A stretch of DNA of 34,601 nt from Corallococcus carmarthensis (GTDB lineage: Bacteria > Myxococcota > Myxococcia > Myxococcales > Myxococcaceae). Below are positions 1 through 8,096 of this stretch, one piece after another (position 1 is the first letter of the stretch; every line of letters starts with the position of its first letter). The notes beneath the pieces are model-generated. The model was given only the letters and a program-made list of their open reading frames with translations, was not told the origin of the DNA and made no database searches. Made by a program: the position numbers and the translations under genes. The DNA lies in contig NZ_RAWE01000095.1 in assembly GCF_003611695.1 (NCBI RefSeq), positions 1-34,601 on the forward strand. Direction: 5' to 3'.

Positions 1-1628
1 GCTCCCACGCGTGCGAAGGGGCGGCGGACCTGGTGGCGGAGCGCTGGGGGCCGGACGCGCGCGAGAAGGTGACGCAGGCGTTCCTCGCGACGAAGAGCCC
101 GGTGGCGCAGGACATGGCGCGCCGGGTGGCCGACGTGCTGGACGGCTACGGCGCGGAGTGGGCGAAGCAGCACACGGTGGCGTGCGAGGACACGCGCGTG
201 CGCGAGGTGCAGACGGAGGCGCTGTTGTCCCAGCGCGTCGTGTGCCTGGAGCGGCGGCGCAAGGACCTGGGCGCATTGGTGGCCACGTTGCAGACGGCGG
301 ACGTGGCGCTGGTGGACAAGTCGCTGGACGCGGCCTACGCGCTGCCCGCGCCGGGAGACTGCGCGGACGTGGAGTCGCTGACCGAGTTGCAGCCCCGGCC
401 GGCGGACCCGGCGAAGCGCGCGGAGCTGGAGGCGCTGGAGGGGCAGCTGGCGGAGGTGAAGGCGCGCGTGGACCTGAGCCGGATGCCCAAGGCGCTGGAG
501 CTGGCGAAGGCGGCGGAGGCGCGCGTGCTGGCCACGGGCTACCTGCCGTTGATGGCGGAGTTGCGCTTCCACCTGGGCTGGGCGCAGGCGGTGCTGGGCG
601 ACAAGGCGGCGGGCGGCGCGGTGCTGGAGCAGGCCGTCTACGACGCGGAGGCGGGCCGGGCGGACCGGCTGGCGGTATCGGTGATGAACAAGCTGCTCTT
701 CGTGGACGGCGAGCAGGAGCAGTTCGTGCTCGCGCAGCGCTGGGGCCGGCTGGGCGAGGCGACGCTGAAGCGCGTGGGCGGCGACGCGGTGCTGGAGAGC
801 GACCTGAAGGTGAACGAGGCCAACCTCGCGCTGATGCAGGAGCATCCGGACGAGGCGCTGAAGCTGTTGGAGCAGGCGTCGGGGCTCCTGGCGAGGGCGT
901 TGCCGGAGGGGCACCCCAAGCGGGCGCGGGTGGCGTTCACGCTGGGGCGCACGTTGCTGGAGACGGGCAAGAGCGCGCAGGCGGTGACGGTGCTGAAGGA
1001 CGCGCTCGCCCAGACGGAGAAGGCGGTGGGGCCCGTGCACCTGGACACGGCGCGAAGGCACCAGGCGCTGTCCATGGCGCTGCGCGAGCAGCGGGACTTC
1101 ACCGGAGCGCTGGAGCACGCGCGGGTGTCGGTGTCGCTGCACCGCACGCTGCTTGGAGCGCAGAGCGTGAAGCTGGCGGAGGCGCTGGACGAGGAGGGCA
1201 TGAGCCTGCTCGCGCTCAAGCGCTATCCGGACGCGCTGAAGGACTACGAAGAGGCGCTGGCCGTGAAGCAGGCGAAGCTGGGGCCGGACGACGAGCTGGT
1301 CTACTACTCGCTGGACGGTGTGGGGCAGGCGCTGCTGGGCCTGGGCCGCACGCGCGATGCGATTGCACCGCTGAAGCAGGCGCTGTCGTTCAAGGACGCG
1401 CAGGAGGACTCGCTGGGCGAGTCCGGCTTCGCGCTGGCGCAGGCGCTGTGGACGGAGGGCGAGAAGGAGGATGCGCGCGACGCGGCGTCACAGGCGCTCA
1501 CGCGCTTCACGTCCGCGGGCCGCACGGCGCAGGCGAAGGACGTGGAGTCCTGGCTCTCCGCCCGGCCAGCGCCCACGGTGAAGGCCGTGCCGGTGTCCGC
1601 CGGGCGCGGCGGTAAGCGCAGGCGATAG
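1..1628 (+). CDS. TPR-repeat protein, 3' part (probable tail of a Ser/Thr protein kinase)
   Basis: The open frame runs in from the left edge without a start, so the gene is 5'-truncated by the window. What remains (about 541 residues) is alpha-helical and TPR-like. The conserved opening (SHACEGAADLVAERW, then HTVACEDTRVR and LLSQRVVCLERRRKDLGALV) matches, by recall, the extracytoplasmic region that follows the transmembrane helix in myxobacterial Ser/Thr protein kinases with C-terminal TPR repeats. Tandem 34-42-residue helical pairs follow (for example LGWAQAVLGDKAAGGAVLEQAVYDAE and LDEEGMSLLALKRYPDALKDYEEAL), as in Tpr_12-type modules. The end is a short Arg-rich tail, GGKRRR. No kinase motif lies inside the window, so the kinase assignment is inferred from family resemblance; a free-standing TPR protein is possible. 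Its likely role is protein-protein interaction or signalling. The downstream 150 bp carry diverged copies of this 3' end. Confidence 0.8.
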   Translation, partial: SHACEGAADLVAERWGPDAREKVTQAFLATKSPVAQDMARRVADVLDGYGAEWAKQHTVACEDTRVREVQTEALLSQRVVCLERRRKDLGALVATLQTADVALVDKSLDAAYALPAPGDCADVESLTELQPRPADPAKRAELEALEGQLAEVKARVDLSRMPKALELAKAAEARVLATGYLPLMAELRFHLGWAQAVLGDKAAGGAVLEQAVYDAEAGRADRLAVSVMNKLLFVDGEQEQFVLAQRWGRLGEATLKRVGGDAVLESDLKVNEANLALMQEHPDEALKLLEQASGLLARALPEGHPKRARVAFTLGRTLLETGKSAQAVTVLKDALAQTEKAVGPVHLDTARRHQALSMALREQRDFTGALEHARVSVSLHRTLLGAQSVKLAEALDEEGMSLLALKRYPDALKDYEEALAVKQAKLGPDDELVYYSLDGVGQALLGLGRTRDAIAPLKQALSFKDAQEDSLGESGFALAQALWTEGEKEDARDAASQALTRFTSAGRTAQAKDVESWLSARPAPTVKAVPVSAGRGGKRRR

Positions 1629-1783
1629 GGTCGAGGCCCGTCCGCGCCGGGGATGCCGTGCCGGTGTCCGCCGCCCGCGGCGTCAATCGCAGGCGGTAGG
1701 GCCTGACTTCTCCAGGCTCGGCCTGCACCTGGGGTGAATCGCTGAAGCCGGTTCCCGCCGTGCGCGTCAATCGCGGGCGGGAG
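1584..1783 (+). repeat. Diverged direct repeats of the TPR gene's 3' end
   Basis: The last 47 bp of the TPR gene (1584-1630, encoding AVPVSAGRGGKRRR and stop) recur 71 bp downstream at 1655-1700. There the frame would read AVPVSAARGVNRRR and again end in TAG. A third, weaker copy follows at about 1757-1783 (AVRVNRGRE, no stop). The copies look like remnants of an ancient tandem duplication, or of a paralogue deleted by recombination. There is no start codon or RBS to suggest that the second copy is translated. Confidence 0.6.
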
Positions 1784-1804
1784 CACTTCAAGCCGCCGGA
1801 GCCC

Positions 1805-3217
1805 TTAGCACTCCGGCAGGCCCACGCTGAGGTTCGCGACCTCCAGGACGTTGACCGCGAGGCCACCGCGCGCGGTCTCCTTGTACTTGTCCTTCATGTC
1901 GCGGCCGGTGTCGCGCATCGTCTTGATGACCTTGTCCAGGCTCACGAAGTGCCGCCCGTCGCCGGACAGCGCCATGCGCACGGCGTTGATGGCCTTCACG
2001 GACGCCATCGCGTTGCGCTCGATGCAGGGCACCTGCACCAGGCCGCCAATCGGGTCGCAGGTGAGCCCCAGGTTGTGCTCCATGGCGATCTCCGCCGCGT
2101 TCTCCACCTGCAACGGCGTGCCGCCCAGCACCTCCGCCAGCGCCCCCGCAGCCATCGAGCACGCGCTGCCCACCTCACCCTGGCAGCCCACCTCCGCGCC
2201 GCTGATGGACGCGTTCTCCTTGTAGAGCGAACCAATGGCCCCCGCCGTGAGGAGGAAGCGCACCACGCCGTCCGCGTTCGCCCCCGGCACGAAGCGCCAG
2301 TAGTAGTGCAGCACCGCCGGGATGATGCCCGCCGCGCCGTTGGTGGGCGCGGTGACGACGCGGCCGCCCGCCGCGTTCTCCTCGTTCACGGCGAGCGCGT
2401 ACAGGTTCACCCAGTCCAGCACCGTCAGCGGGTTGGTGAGCCCCGCCTCCGGACGGCTGATGAGCCGCTGGTACATCGCCGCCGCGCGCCGCTCCACCTT
2501 CAATCCGCCGGGCAGGATGCCGCCCGTGGTGTACCCGCGCGTCACGCACGCCTGCATCACCGCCCAGATGCGCAGCAGCCCTGCGCGGATCTCCTCCTCG
2601 CTCCGCGACGTCAATTCGTTGCGCATCATCACCGAGCTGATGGGCAGCCGCTCCCGCTCACAGTGCACGAGCAGCTCCGCCGCGGACTTGAACGGCAGCG
2701 GCACCGTGGCGTTCTCCGCGCGCAGCGGATCCGCGCCCGTCGCCGCCTGCTCGTCCACCACGAACCCGCCGCCCACCGAATAGTAGATGCGGCAGGCGAG
2801 CGACTCTCCGCCCTCGCCGAACGCGCTGAAGCGCATGCCGTTGGGGTGGTAGGGCAGCACCTTGCGCTTGTGCATCACCAGGTGCTCGCCGTCGCGGAAG
2901 GGGAGCACCAGCCGCTGGAGCAGCGACACGCGTCCCTCCGCGCGCCAGTGCGCGACGACGGACGGCACCTGCTCCACGTCCACGTCCTCCGGCGTGTCGC
3001 CGCGCAGGCCCAGCAGCACGGCCTTGTCGCTGCCGTGCCCCTTGCCCGTCGCGCCCAGCGAACCGAACAGCTCCACCTTGAGCCGCGTCACGCGCTCCAG
3101 GAGCCCCGCGTCCGACAGCCCCACCACGAACATGCGGGCCGCGCGCATGGGCCCCACCGTGTGCGAGCTGGAGGGTCCAATTCCAATCTTGAAGAGGTCG
3201 AAGACGCTGACAGGCAT
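1805..3217 (-). CDS. sdaA: L-serine ammonia-lyase (L-serine dehydratase), iron-sulfur dependent, single chain
   Basis: Deaminates L-serine to pyruvate and ammonia with a [4Fe-4S] cluster as Lewis acid, in the cytoplasm. The start at 3217 gives [20 protein letters not shown], the family's canonical N-terminus. It is preceded by GGGAAG at good spacing, whereas the in-frame ATG at 3232 has no good RBS. The 470 residues hold the beta domain ([15 protein letters not shown]) and the alpha domain, fused as in bacterial single-chain enzymes. Cluster-ligand candidates are C345 (GCQGEVG), C387 (LTCDPIGG) and C398 (VQVPCIERN). Their spacing equals that of C343/C385/C396 in the Legionella enzyme, as I recall it. 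The very last residue is Cys, the 'tail-in-mouth' ligand of that structure. The gene is convergent with the TPR gene and monocistronic as far as seen. Confidence 0.95.
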   Translation of the reverse strand: MPVSVFDLFKIGIGPSSSHTVGPMRAARMFVVGLSDAGLLERVTRLKVELFGSLGATGKGHGSDKAVLLGLRGDTPEDVDVEQVPSVVAHWRAEGRVSLLQRLVLPFRDGEHLVMHKRKVLPYHPNGMRFSAFGEGGESLACRIYYSVGGGFVVDEQAATGADPLRAENATVPLPFKSAAELLVHCERERLPISSVMMRNELTSRSEEEIRAGLLRIWAVMQACVTRGYTTGGILPGGLKVERRAAAMYQRLISRPEAGLTNPLTVLDWVNLYALAVNEENAAGGRVVTAPTNGAAGIIPAVLHYYWRFVPGANADGVVRFLLTAGAIGSLYKENASISGAEVGCQGEVGSACSMAAGALAEVLGGTPLQVENAAEIAMEHNLGLTCDPIGGLVQVPCIERNAMASVKAINAVRMALSGDGRHFVSLDKVIKTMRDTGRDMKDKYKETARGGLAVNVLEVANLSVGLPEC

Positions 3218-3332
3218 GGCGCTTCCCACCATGCCACGTTCATCTCGCGTCGCCTGTCACACCACGCTCACGACGCGCTGCATGCATCCACTTCAAGTCA
3301 TGCAGGCCGCAAGGCAACACGTCGTGCGTGCG

Positions 3333-3357
3333 CTTCCCCCTCCGAGCGTGGGGGAAG
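3333..3357 (-). terminator. Hairpin downstream of the metal ATPase gene
   Basis: A perfect 8-bp inverted repeat, CTTCCCCC / GGGGGAAG, is separated by 9 nt. It lies 29-53 nt beyond the stop codon of the ATPase gene in the direction of its transcription. No clear T-run follows on either strand, so it may be a weak or factor-assisted terminator or an mRNA 3'-end stabiliser. Confidence 0.35.
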
Positions 3358-3385
3358 TTGTCGTCCCAAGCATGACGCGTACGGG

Positions 3386-6091
3386 CTAACCGGCGGCGGG
3401 CTGCGGTCCCGTGGCGGGCTGCGGCGGCGTGGCGGGCGTCTTCGGCCGGAAGGCGAGCAGGCGCAGGCCGTTGAAGACCACGAGCAGCGTGCTGCCTTCG
3501 TGGAGCACCACCGCCTGGCTGATCTTCGTCAGGTTCAGCACGGCGGCGACCACGAGCACCGCGCTCACGCCCAGCGCGATGACCAGGTTCTGCTTCATCA
3601 CGGCGGTGGCGCGCTTGGACAGCTCCAGCGCGAACGGCAGCTTCGCCAGGTCGTCGCTCATCAGCACCACGTCCGCCGTTTCCAGCGCCGCGTCGCTGCC
3701 GGCGCCGCCCATGGCCACGCCCACCGCGGCGGCGGCCAGCGCGGGCGCGTCGTTGACGCCGTCGCCCACCATGGCCACCGGGTGCGTGCGGCCCAGGTCC
3801 TTCACCGCCGTCACCTTGTCCGCGGGCATCAGCGGCGCCTTCGCCTCGTCCAGGCCCACCTGCTGCGCGATGGAGCGGGCCACGAGCGCGTTGTCGCCGG
3901 ACAGCATCACCGTGCGCTCGATGCCGCCCGCCTTCAGCGCCTGCACCACTTGCCGGGCGCCGCCGCGCAGCGTGTCCGCCACGCCCAGCACGCCCAGGTA
4001 GCGGCCCGCGCGGCGCACCACCATCGTCGTCTGGCCCGCCTCCTCCAACCGCGTCACCTCGGCGGTGACCTCTGGAGGAAGGACCTCGCCCGCGAAGAGG
4101 GCCACGCTGCCCACCTCCACCGCGTCGTCGCCCACCTTCGCGCGGATGCCCTGGCCGTGGATGGCCTCCAGGTCGCGGCCCGCGGGCACGGTGACGCGCG
4201 CCTCTGCGGCGCCGTCCACCACCGCCTTGGCCAGCGGGTGCGCGGACAGCGCCTCCACGCCCGCCGCGGTGCCCAGCAGTTCGTCGCGCGTCACGCCCGG
4301 CGCGGCCCACGTCGTGAGCAGCCGGGGGCGGCCCACGGTGAGCGTGCCCGTCTTGTCGAAGGCGATGGCGCGGATGCCGCTCAAGAGCTCCAGGTAGATG
4401 CCACCCTTGATGAGCACGCCCCCGCGCGCGGCCGACGCCACCGCGGAGAGCACGGCGGACGGCGTGGAGATGGCGAGCGCGCACGGCGACGCGGCCACCA
4501 GCAGCCCCACCGCGCGCAGCACCGCTTCCTTCAGCGGCGTGCCCGTCAGCACCAGCACCACCGGGAACAGCACCGCCGCCGCCATCACGAGCGGCGCCAC
4601 GGTGCGCTCCAGGCGCTGGGCGAAGCGCTGCCGCTTGCCCTTCTGCGCCTCCGCCTGCGCCACCATGTCCACCACGCGCGCCAGCACGGACTCCGACGAC
4701 AGGCGCGTCACCTCCACCTCCAGCGCCGCCTCGCAGTTGATGGTGCCGGAGAACACCTCGTCGCCCGGCTTGCGCGCCACCGGCATGGACTCGCCGGTGA
4801 TGGCCGCCTGGTCCAGGGAGCTCTTGCCCTCGCGGATGATACCGTCCAGCGGGACGCGGTCACCCGGACGCACGATGATGCGCTCGCCGCGCGCCACGTC
4901 CGCCACCGGCACCTCCACCACCTCCGAGCCCCGGCGCACGCGCGCCACCTCCGGGCGCAGCTGGCCCAGCGCTTCGATGGAGCGGCGCGCCTTTTCCATG
5001 GCCCGGTGCTCCAGCGCATGGCCCGCGCTGAAGAGGAAGAGCAGGAACGCGCCCTCGAACCACGCGCCGAGCAGCGCCGCGCCCAGCGCCGCCACGACCA
5101 TCATCGTCTCGATGTCGATGCGCAGCTGCGCGATGGACTGCACCGAGCCCCGGATGGCGAAGAAGCCACCGCTCGCCATGGACAGCGCCCAGAGCACCGT
5201 GGCCACCAGCGGCGGCGCCAACGCGAAGTGCTCCACCACGAAGCCCGCCGCCAGCAGCACGCCGGACGCGACCACCAGCGGCAGCTCCAAGAGCGGCGCC
5301 AGGCCTCCGCCGTGCGCGTGGTGCGAACAGGCGTGGCCCGCCATGGGCACTTCCAGCCCGTACCCGAGCGCCTTCACCCGGGCCTCCACGTCCGGAAGCT
5401 TCAGCTCCTCCTTGTCGTATTCGATGACCAGGCGCTCGCTCGCGTACGCGACGCTGGCGGTGAGCACACCCTTCATCCGGGAGACCGCGTGCTCGATGAC
5501 CTGTGCCGCATCCGCGGAGTCCATCCCGCGCACGAACCAGGTGTGGTGCAGGTAGCGCGCCGCCACCTGGGCCCCCGTCTTCTGCGCGAGCGCCACCAGC
5601 TTCGAGGCGCTCACCAGCGACGGCTGGTAGTGGATGCACACCTCCGCGTGGCCCGCGTCACGGCGCAGGTGCACGTCGGTGATGCCGTGCTGCGACTCCA
5701 GGGCCGCCTCCAGCCGCGCGAAGCGGCCCTGGTCGTCGGTCTCTCCCGGCAGCGTGCCCTCCAGGTCCAGCTGGAGCGCGGTGCCACCCCCTTCCGCCGG
5801 ACGGTGAGCCGGCGGACGGATGACGCGCTGGGAGTGGGCATGTCCGTGGTGGTCATGCCCGTGGTGGTCGTGGCCATGGGCGCAGGCGGCGGTGTGCACG
5901 TGGGTGAAGCCGTCCACGTCGTCGTGGTCGTGACCGTGGTGGTCATGGCCGTGATGGTCATGCCCGTGGTCGTGGTTGCATCCCGGGCCGTGGACGTGGC
6001 GCTGCACGGCGTTGCCAGCCGCTGGCGCTTCCTTGAGGCCCTTGATGTTCAACGTGCCGAACCGCGCCCCGCTCTTCTTCTGCTCCGACAT
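3386..6091 (-). CDS. P1B-type heavy-metal ATPase (P1B-4-like core) with His-rich N-terminus
   Basis: Membrane pump that should export a transition metal at the cost of ATP. Visible P-type motifs are TGES in the actuator domain, DKTGT with phospho-acceptor D579, and MVGDGVNDAPAL in the hinge. The membrane metal site reads SPC (S535-P536-C537), and the last helix holds HEGSTLL with H864, the combination known for P1B-4 pumps (Co/Fe/Ni/Zn). The N-terminus is unusual: residues 32-86 contain 23 histidines in GHDHHGHD-like repeats. Two ferredoxin-like HMA folds follow, and the second has GMDSADA where GMxCxxC is expected, so both metal-binding cysteines are missing. Start ATG at 6091 with AGGAAG 8 nt upstream. 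It lies 19 bp after the vWA gene at 6111 and is probably co-transcribed. Automatic annotation would call it a Cd/Zn/Co ATPase; the actual metal cannot be told from sequence. Confidence 0.93.
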   Translation of the reverse strand: MSEQKKSGARFGTLNIKGLKEAPAAGNAVQRHVHGPGCNHDHGHDHHGHDHHGHDHDDVDGFTHVHTAACAHGHDHHGHDHHGHAHSQRVIRPPAHRPAEGGGTALQLDLEGTLPGETDDQGRFARLEAALESQHGITDVHLRRDAGHAEVCIHYQPSLVSASKLVALAQKTGAQVAARYLHHTWFVRGMDSADAAQVIEHAVSRMKGVLTASVAYASERLVIEYDKEELKLPDVEARVKALGYGLEVPMAGHACSHHAHGGGLAPLLELPLVVASGVLLAAGFVVEHFALAPPLVATVLWALSMASGGFFAIRGSVQSIAQLRIDIETMMVVAALGAALLGAWFEGAFLLFLFSAGHALEHRAMEKARRSIEALGQLRPEVARVRRGSEVVEVPVADVARGERIIVRPGDRVPLDGIIREGKSSLDQAAITGESMPVARKPGDEVFSGTINCEAALEVEVTRLSSESVLARVVDMVAQAEAQKGKRQRFAQRLERTVAPLVMAAAVLFPVVLVLTGTPLKEAVLRAVGLLVAASPCALAISTPSAVLSAVASAARGGVLIKGGIYLELLSGIRAIAFDKTGTLTVGRPRLLTTWAAPGVTRDELLGTAAGVEALSAHPLAKAVVDGAAEARVTVPAGRDLEAIHGQGIRAKVGDDAVEVGSVALFAGEVLPPEVTAEVTRLEEAGQTTMVVRRAGRYLGVLGVADTLRGGARQVVQALKAGGIERTVMLSGDNALVARSIAQQVGLDEAKAPLMPADKVTAVKDLGRTHPVAMVGDGVNDAPALAAAAVGVAMGGAGSDAALETADVVLMSDDLAKLPFALELSKRATAVMKQNLVIALGVSAVLVVAAVLNLTKISQAVVLHEGSTLLVVFNGLRLLAFRPKTPATPPQPATGPQPAAG
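5832..5998 (-). repeat. Low-complexity His-codon repeat inside the ATPase gene
   Basis: This stretch is a run of imperfect short repeats built on alternating His, Asp and Gly codons and encodes the metal-binding-like segment H32-H86. The motif HGHDHHGHDHHGH occurs twice, at residues 42-54 and 72-84, with the spacer DHDDVDGFTHVHTAACA between. Slippage or unequal recombination could change its length between strains. It is coding and is not a CRISPR array. Confidence 0.85.
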
Positions 6092-6110
6092 GGCTGTTCT
6101 TCCTGACGCC

Positions 6111-7091
6111 CTAGTGGCGGTGTCCGCGGCGTGAGTGCGAGGAGGCGGCGGCCGGAGGCGGCTCCGCCTGGGGCTTCTCGTCCTCGTCCTCGTCGTGGTG
6201 GTCCTCGTCCTCGTGCTCCTCGGGGACGGGCTGGTCGAAGCGCTGGCCGGCGACCTCCAGCGTGAAGCGCTTGCACGCCGGAGGAATCTCGAACTCCAGC
6301 ACCGCGGGCAGGCGGCCCTCGTACGTCTTCAGCACCTTGCCCTGCTCGTCGTAGACGGTGCCGCCCGCGGCGACCGTCATCGTCTCGTCCACGAGCACGG
6401 CGACCAGCTCCGCCATCTCCTCCATGCGGTCCGCGTGGCGGTGGCACCAGAGGTGTCCCACGCCCGGATAGGTCGTATGGGAGATCTCCTCCATCTGCTC
6501 CTCGTCCACGTGCTCGCCCACGCCCATGAAGACGAAGTTGATGCGCGGCAGGCGGCCGGAGGCGATCTCCTTGGCCACCTGGGTGGCGTAGGCCGTCACG
6601 TCATGGGCGTCGTTGATCTGCGAGTCCGTGATGATGACCGCCAGGCCCCGCTTGGCGCCTTCGCCCACCTGCTGCTTGATGTGCGCCACGAAGTCGCGGA
6701 GCACCGGCAGCATCACCGTGGCCTTGCCGTAGGAGCGCGGCCCGGGGAAGCGGTAGCCCTTGGCCTCCGGGCCCGTGAGGTCGCCCACCACTTCCAGCTG
6801 GGTGCCGTCGCCGGAGGCCCAGTAGGTGACGCGCACCTTGCCGTCCCGGTCCTTGTTGGCCAGGTACTCCAGCATCCACTGCATCTGCGGCTCGACCTGG
6901 TTCTTCACCGGGGCGAGCTTCGCCAGGATGCCGCGCGGCCCGTACGCGTTCTCCATGCTCGCGGAGCCGTCCATGTAGAGGGCCACGTCCAGGCCCTCCA
7001 CGGTGGGGTCGTGCAACAGCGTCGCGACGACCTTGTTGCCCATCCGGTGGACGTCGGAGAAGGGGCGGTTGATGACTTCGTGGCCGGCCAT
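6111..7091 (-). CDS. vWA domain protein with His/acidic C-terminal tail (paralogue 1)
   Basis: A 326-residue soluble protein without signal peptide or membrane helix. A von Willebrand factor A domain spans about residues 33-240, with a MIDAS metal site D41-x-S43-x-S45 (MDGSASM), a further Thr in the KATVMLP region and ITDSQIND as the later Asp loop. It resembles TerF/TerY-like bacterial vWA proteins in architecture, but I do not recognise a named family. A beta-rich segment follows (AAGGTVYDEQGKVLKTYEGRLPAVLEFEIP). The tail from about 289 is dominated by His, Asp and Glu (for example EDEDHHDEDEDE) and ends SRRGHRH. The ATG overlaps the stop of the upstream paralogue by one base (TGATG), which indicates translational coupling. 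The metal ATPase follows 19 bp downstream. A role as a metal-responsive chaperone or scaffold is an inference from context. Confidence 0.85.
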   Translation of the reverse strand: MAGHEVINRPFSDVHRMGNKVVATLLHDPTVEGLDVALYMDGSASMENAYGPRGILAKLAPVKNQVEPQMQWMLEYLANKDRDGKVRVTYWASGDGTQLEVVGDLTGPEAKGYRFPGPRSYGKATVMLPVLRDFVAHIKQQVGEGAKRGLAVIITDSQINDAHDVTAYATQVAKEIASGRLPRINFVFMGVGEHVDEEQMEEISHTTYPGVGHLWCHRHADRMEEMAELVAVLVDETMTVAAGGTVYDEQGKVLKTYEGRLPAVLEFEIPPACKRFTLEVAGQRFDQPVPEEHEDEDHHDEDEDEKPQAEPPPAAASSHSRRGHRH

Positions 7092-8032
7092 CAGTGGTGG
7101 TCCTCGTCTTCGCCCTCGTCGTGGTGCTCTTCATCGGGGAGCGGCTGGGTGTAGCGCTGGCCGTTCACCTCCAGCGTGAAGCTCTTGGCCTCTTCCGGCA
7201 CGTCGAACTCCAGCACCGCGGGCAGGCGGCCCTCGTACGTCTTCAGCACCGTGCCCTTGTCGTCGTAGATGGTGCCGCCGGCGGCGACCGTCATGGTCTC
7301 GTCCACCAGCACGGCGACCAGCTCCGCGACCTGGGTGATCTCCTTCGCGATGCGGTGGCACCACAGGTGGCCCACGCCCGGATATTCCTCATGGGCGATG
7401 TGCTCCAGCTGCTCCTCGTCGATGTCGTCGCCCACGCCCACCAGCACGAAGTTGATGCGGGGCAGGCGGCCGGCGGCGATCTTCTTCGCCACCTCCGCGG
7501 AGAACTTCTCCACCGCTTCCGCGTCGTGGAGGCGGCCGTCGGTGACGATGATGGCGCAGCCGCGCTTGGCGCCCACCTTCACCTGCTCCTCCAGGTACTT
7601 CACGTAGTCGCGCAGCGCGGGCTCCAGGTACGTGAAGCCGCCCAGCTGCTTGGCGCCGGGGAACTTGTACTGCTTCACGTCGGTGCCCTTGAGCTCACCC
7701 ACGGGCTCCACCTGGCGGCCGTTGGTGCCACAGGCCCAGTAGGCCACGCGCAACAGTCCGTTGCGGTCCTTGGTGGCCAGGTACTCCAGCATCCACCGCA
7801 CCTGCGGCTCCACCTGGTTGGCGGCTTCCTTCATCGGCGCGCCGCGCAGCCACTCCAGGAAGGTGCGCTGCTCCGTCTTGTACGCGTACTCCTCCCGCAT
7901 GCTGCCGGACGCGTCCATGTAGATGGCCATGTCGAGGCCTTCCACGGTGGGGTCGTGCAGCAGCACCGCGCGCACGCGGTCCCCTTCGCGGTGCAGGTCC
8001 GAAAACGGTTCGATCGGCTTCTCGTGTCCCAT
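7091..8032 (-). CDS. vWA domain protein with His/acidic C-terminal tail (paralogue 2)
   Basis: A 313-residue protein clearly paralogous to its downstream neighbour: both share the N-terminal pattern PFSDxHRxG, LLHDPTVEGLD, the YPGVGHLWCHR block and a nearly identical stretch before the tail. The MIDAS reads D40-x-S42-x-S44 (MDASGSM), with VTDGRLHD as the later metal loop. It ends in DEEHHDEGEDEDHH, so the last 14 residues are His or acidic with one Gly. Start ATG at 8032 has AAAGG about 7 nt upstream. It follows the WxxDF gene after 64 bp and overlaps the next gene by one base. The conserved Cys-His pair in HLWCHR of both copies could add a metal-binding or structural site. Function is unknown; the neighbourhood suggests work on metal stress or on assembly of the adjacent ATPase. 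Confidence 0.85.
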   Translation of the reverse strand: MGHEKPIEPFSDLHREGDRVRAVLLHDPTVEGLDMAIYMDASGSMREEYAYKTEQRTFLEWLRGAPMKEAANQVEPQVRWMLEYLATKDRNGLLRVAYWACGTNGRQVEPVGELKGTDVKQYKFPGAKQLGGFTYLEPALRDYVKYLEEQVKVGAKRGCAIIVTDGRLHDAEAVEKFSAEVAKKIAAGRLPRINFVLVGVGDDIDEEQLEHIAHEEYPGVGHLWCHRIAKEITQVAELVAVLVDETMTVAAGGTIYDDKGTVLKTYEGRLPAVLEFDVPEEAKSFTLEVNGQRYTQPLPDEEHHDEGEDEDHH

Positions 8033-8096
8033 GGTCTGCCTTTCTGGAGGGTGAAAACGCTATCGCCCGGTGTGCGAGCACCGCAAACGGACGGGG

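Noticed and set aside
5832-5998. Short regular repeats suggestive of a CRISPR or minisatellite
   Set aside because: The repeats are in-frame His/Asp/Gly codons of the ATPase N-terminus, far too short for CRISPR repeats and without unique spacers.
1760-6106. A 1448-codon open frame on the forward strand, antisense to serine dehydratase and the metal ATPase
   Set aside because: Its product is a low-complexity Arg/His/Ala string without domains, a by-product of extreme third-position GC in the real genes on the other strand. The sdaA and ATPase frames carry full family motifs.
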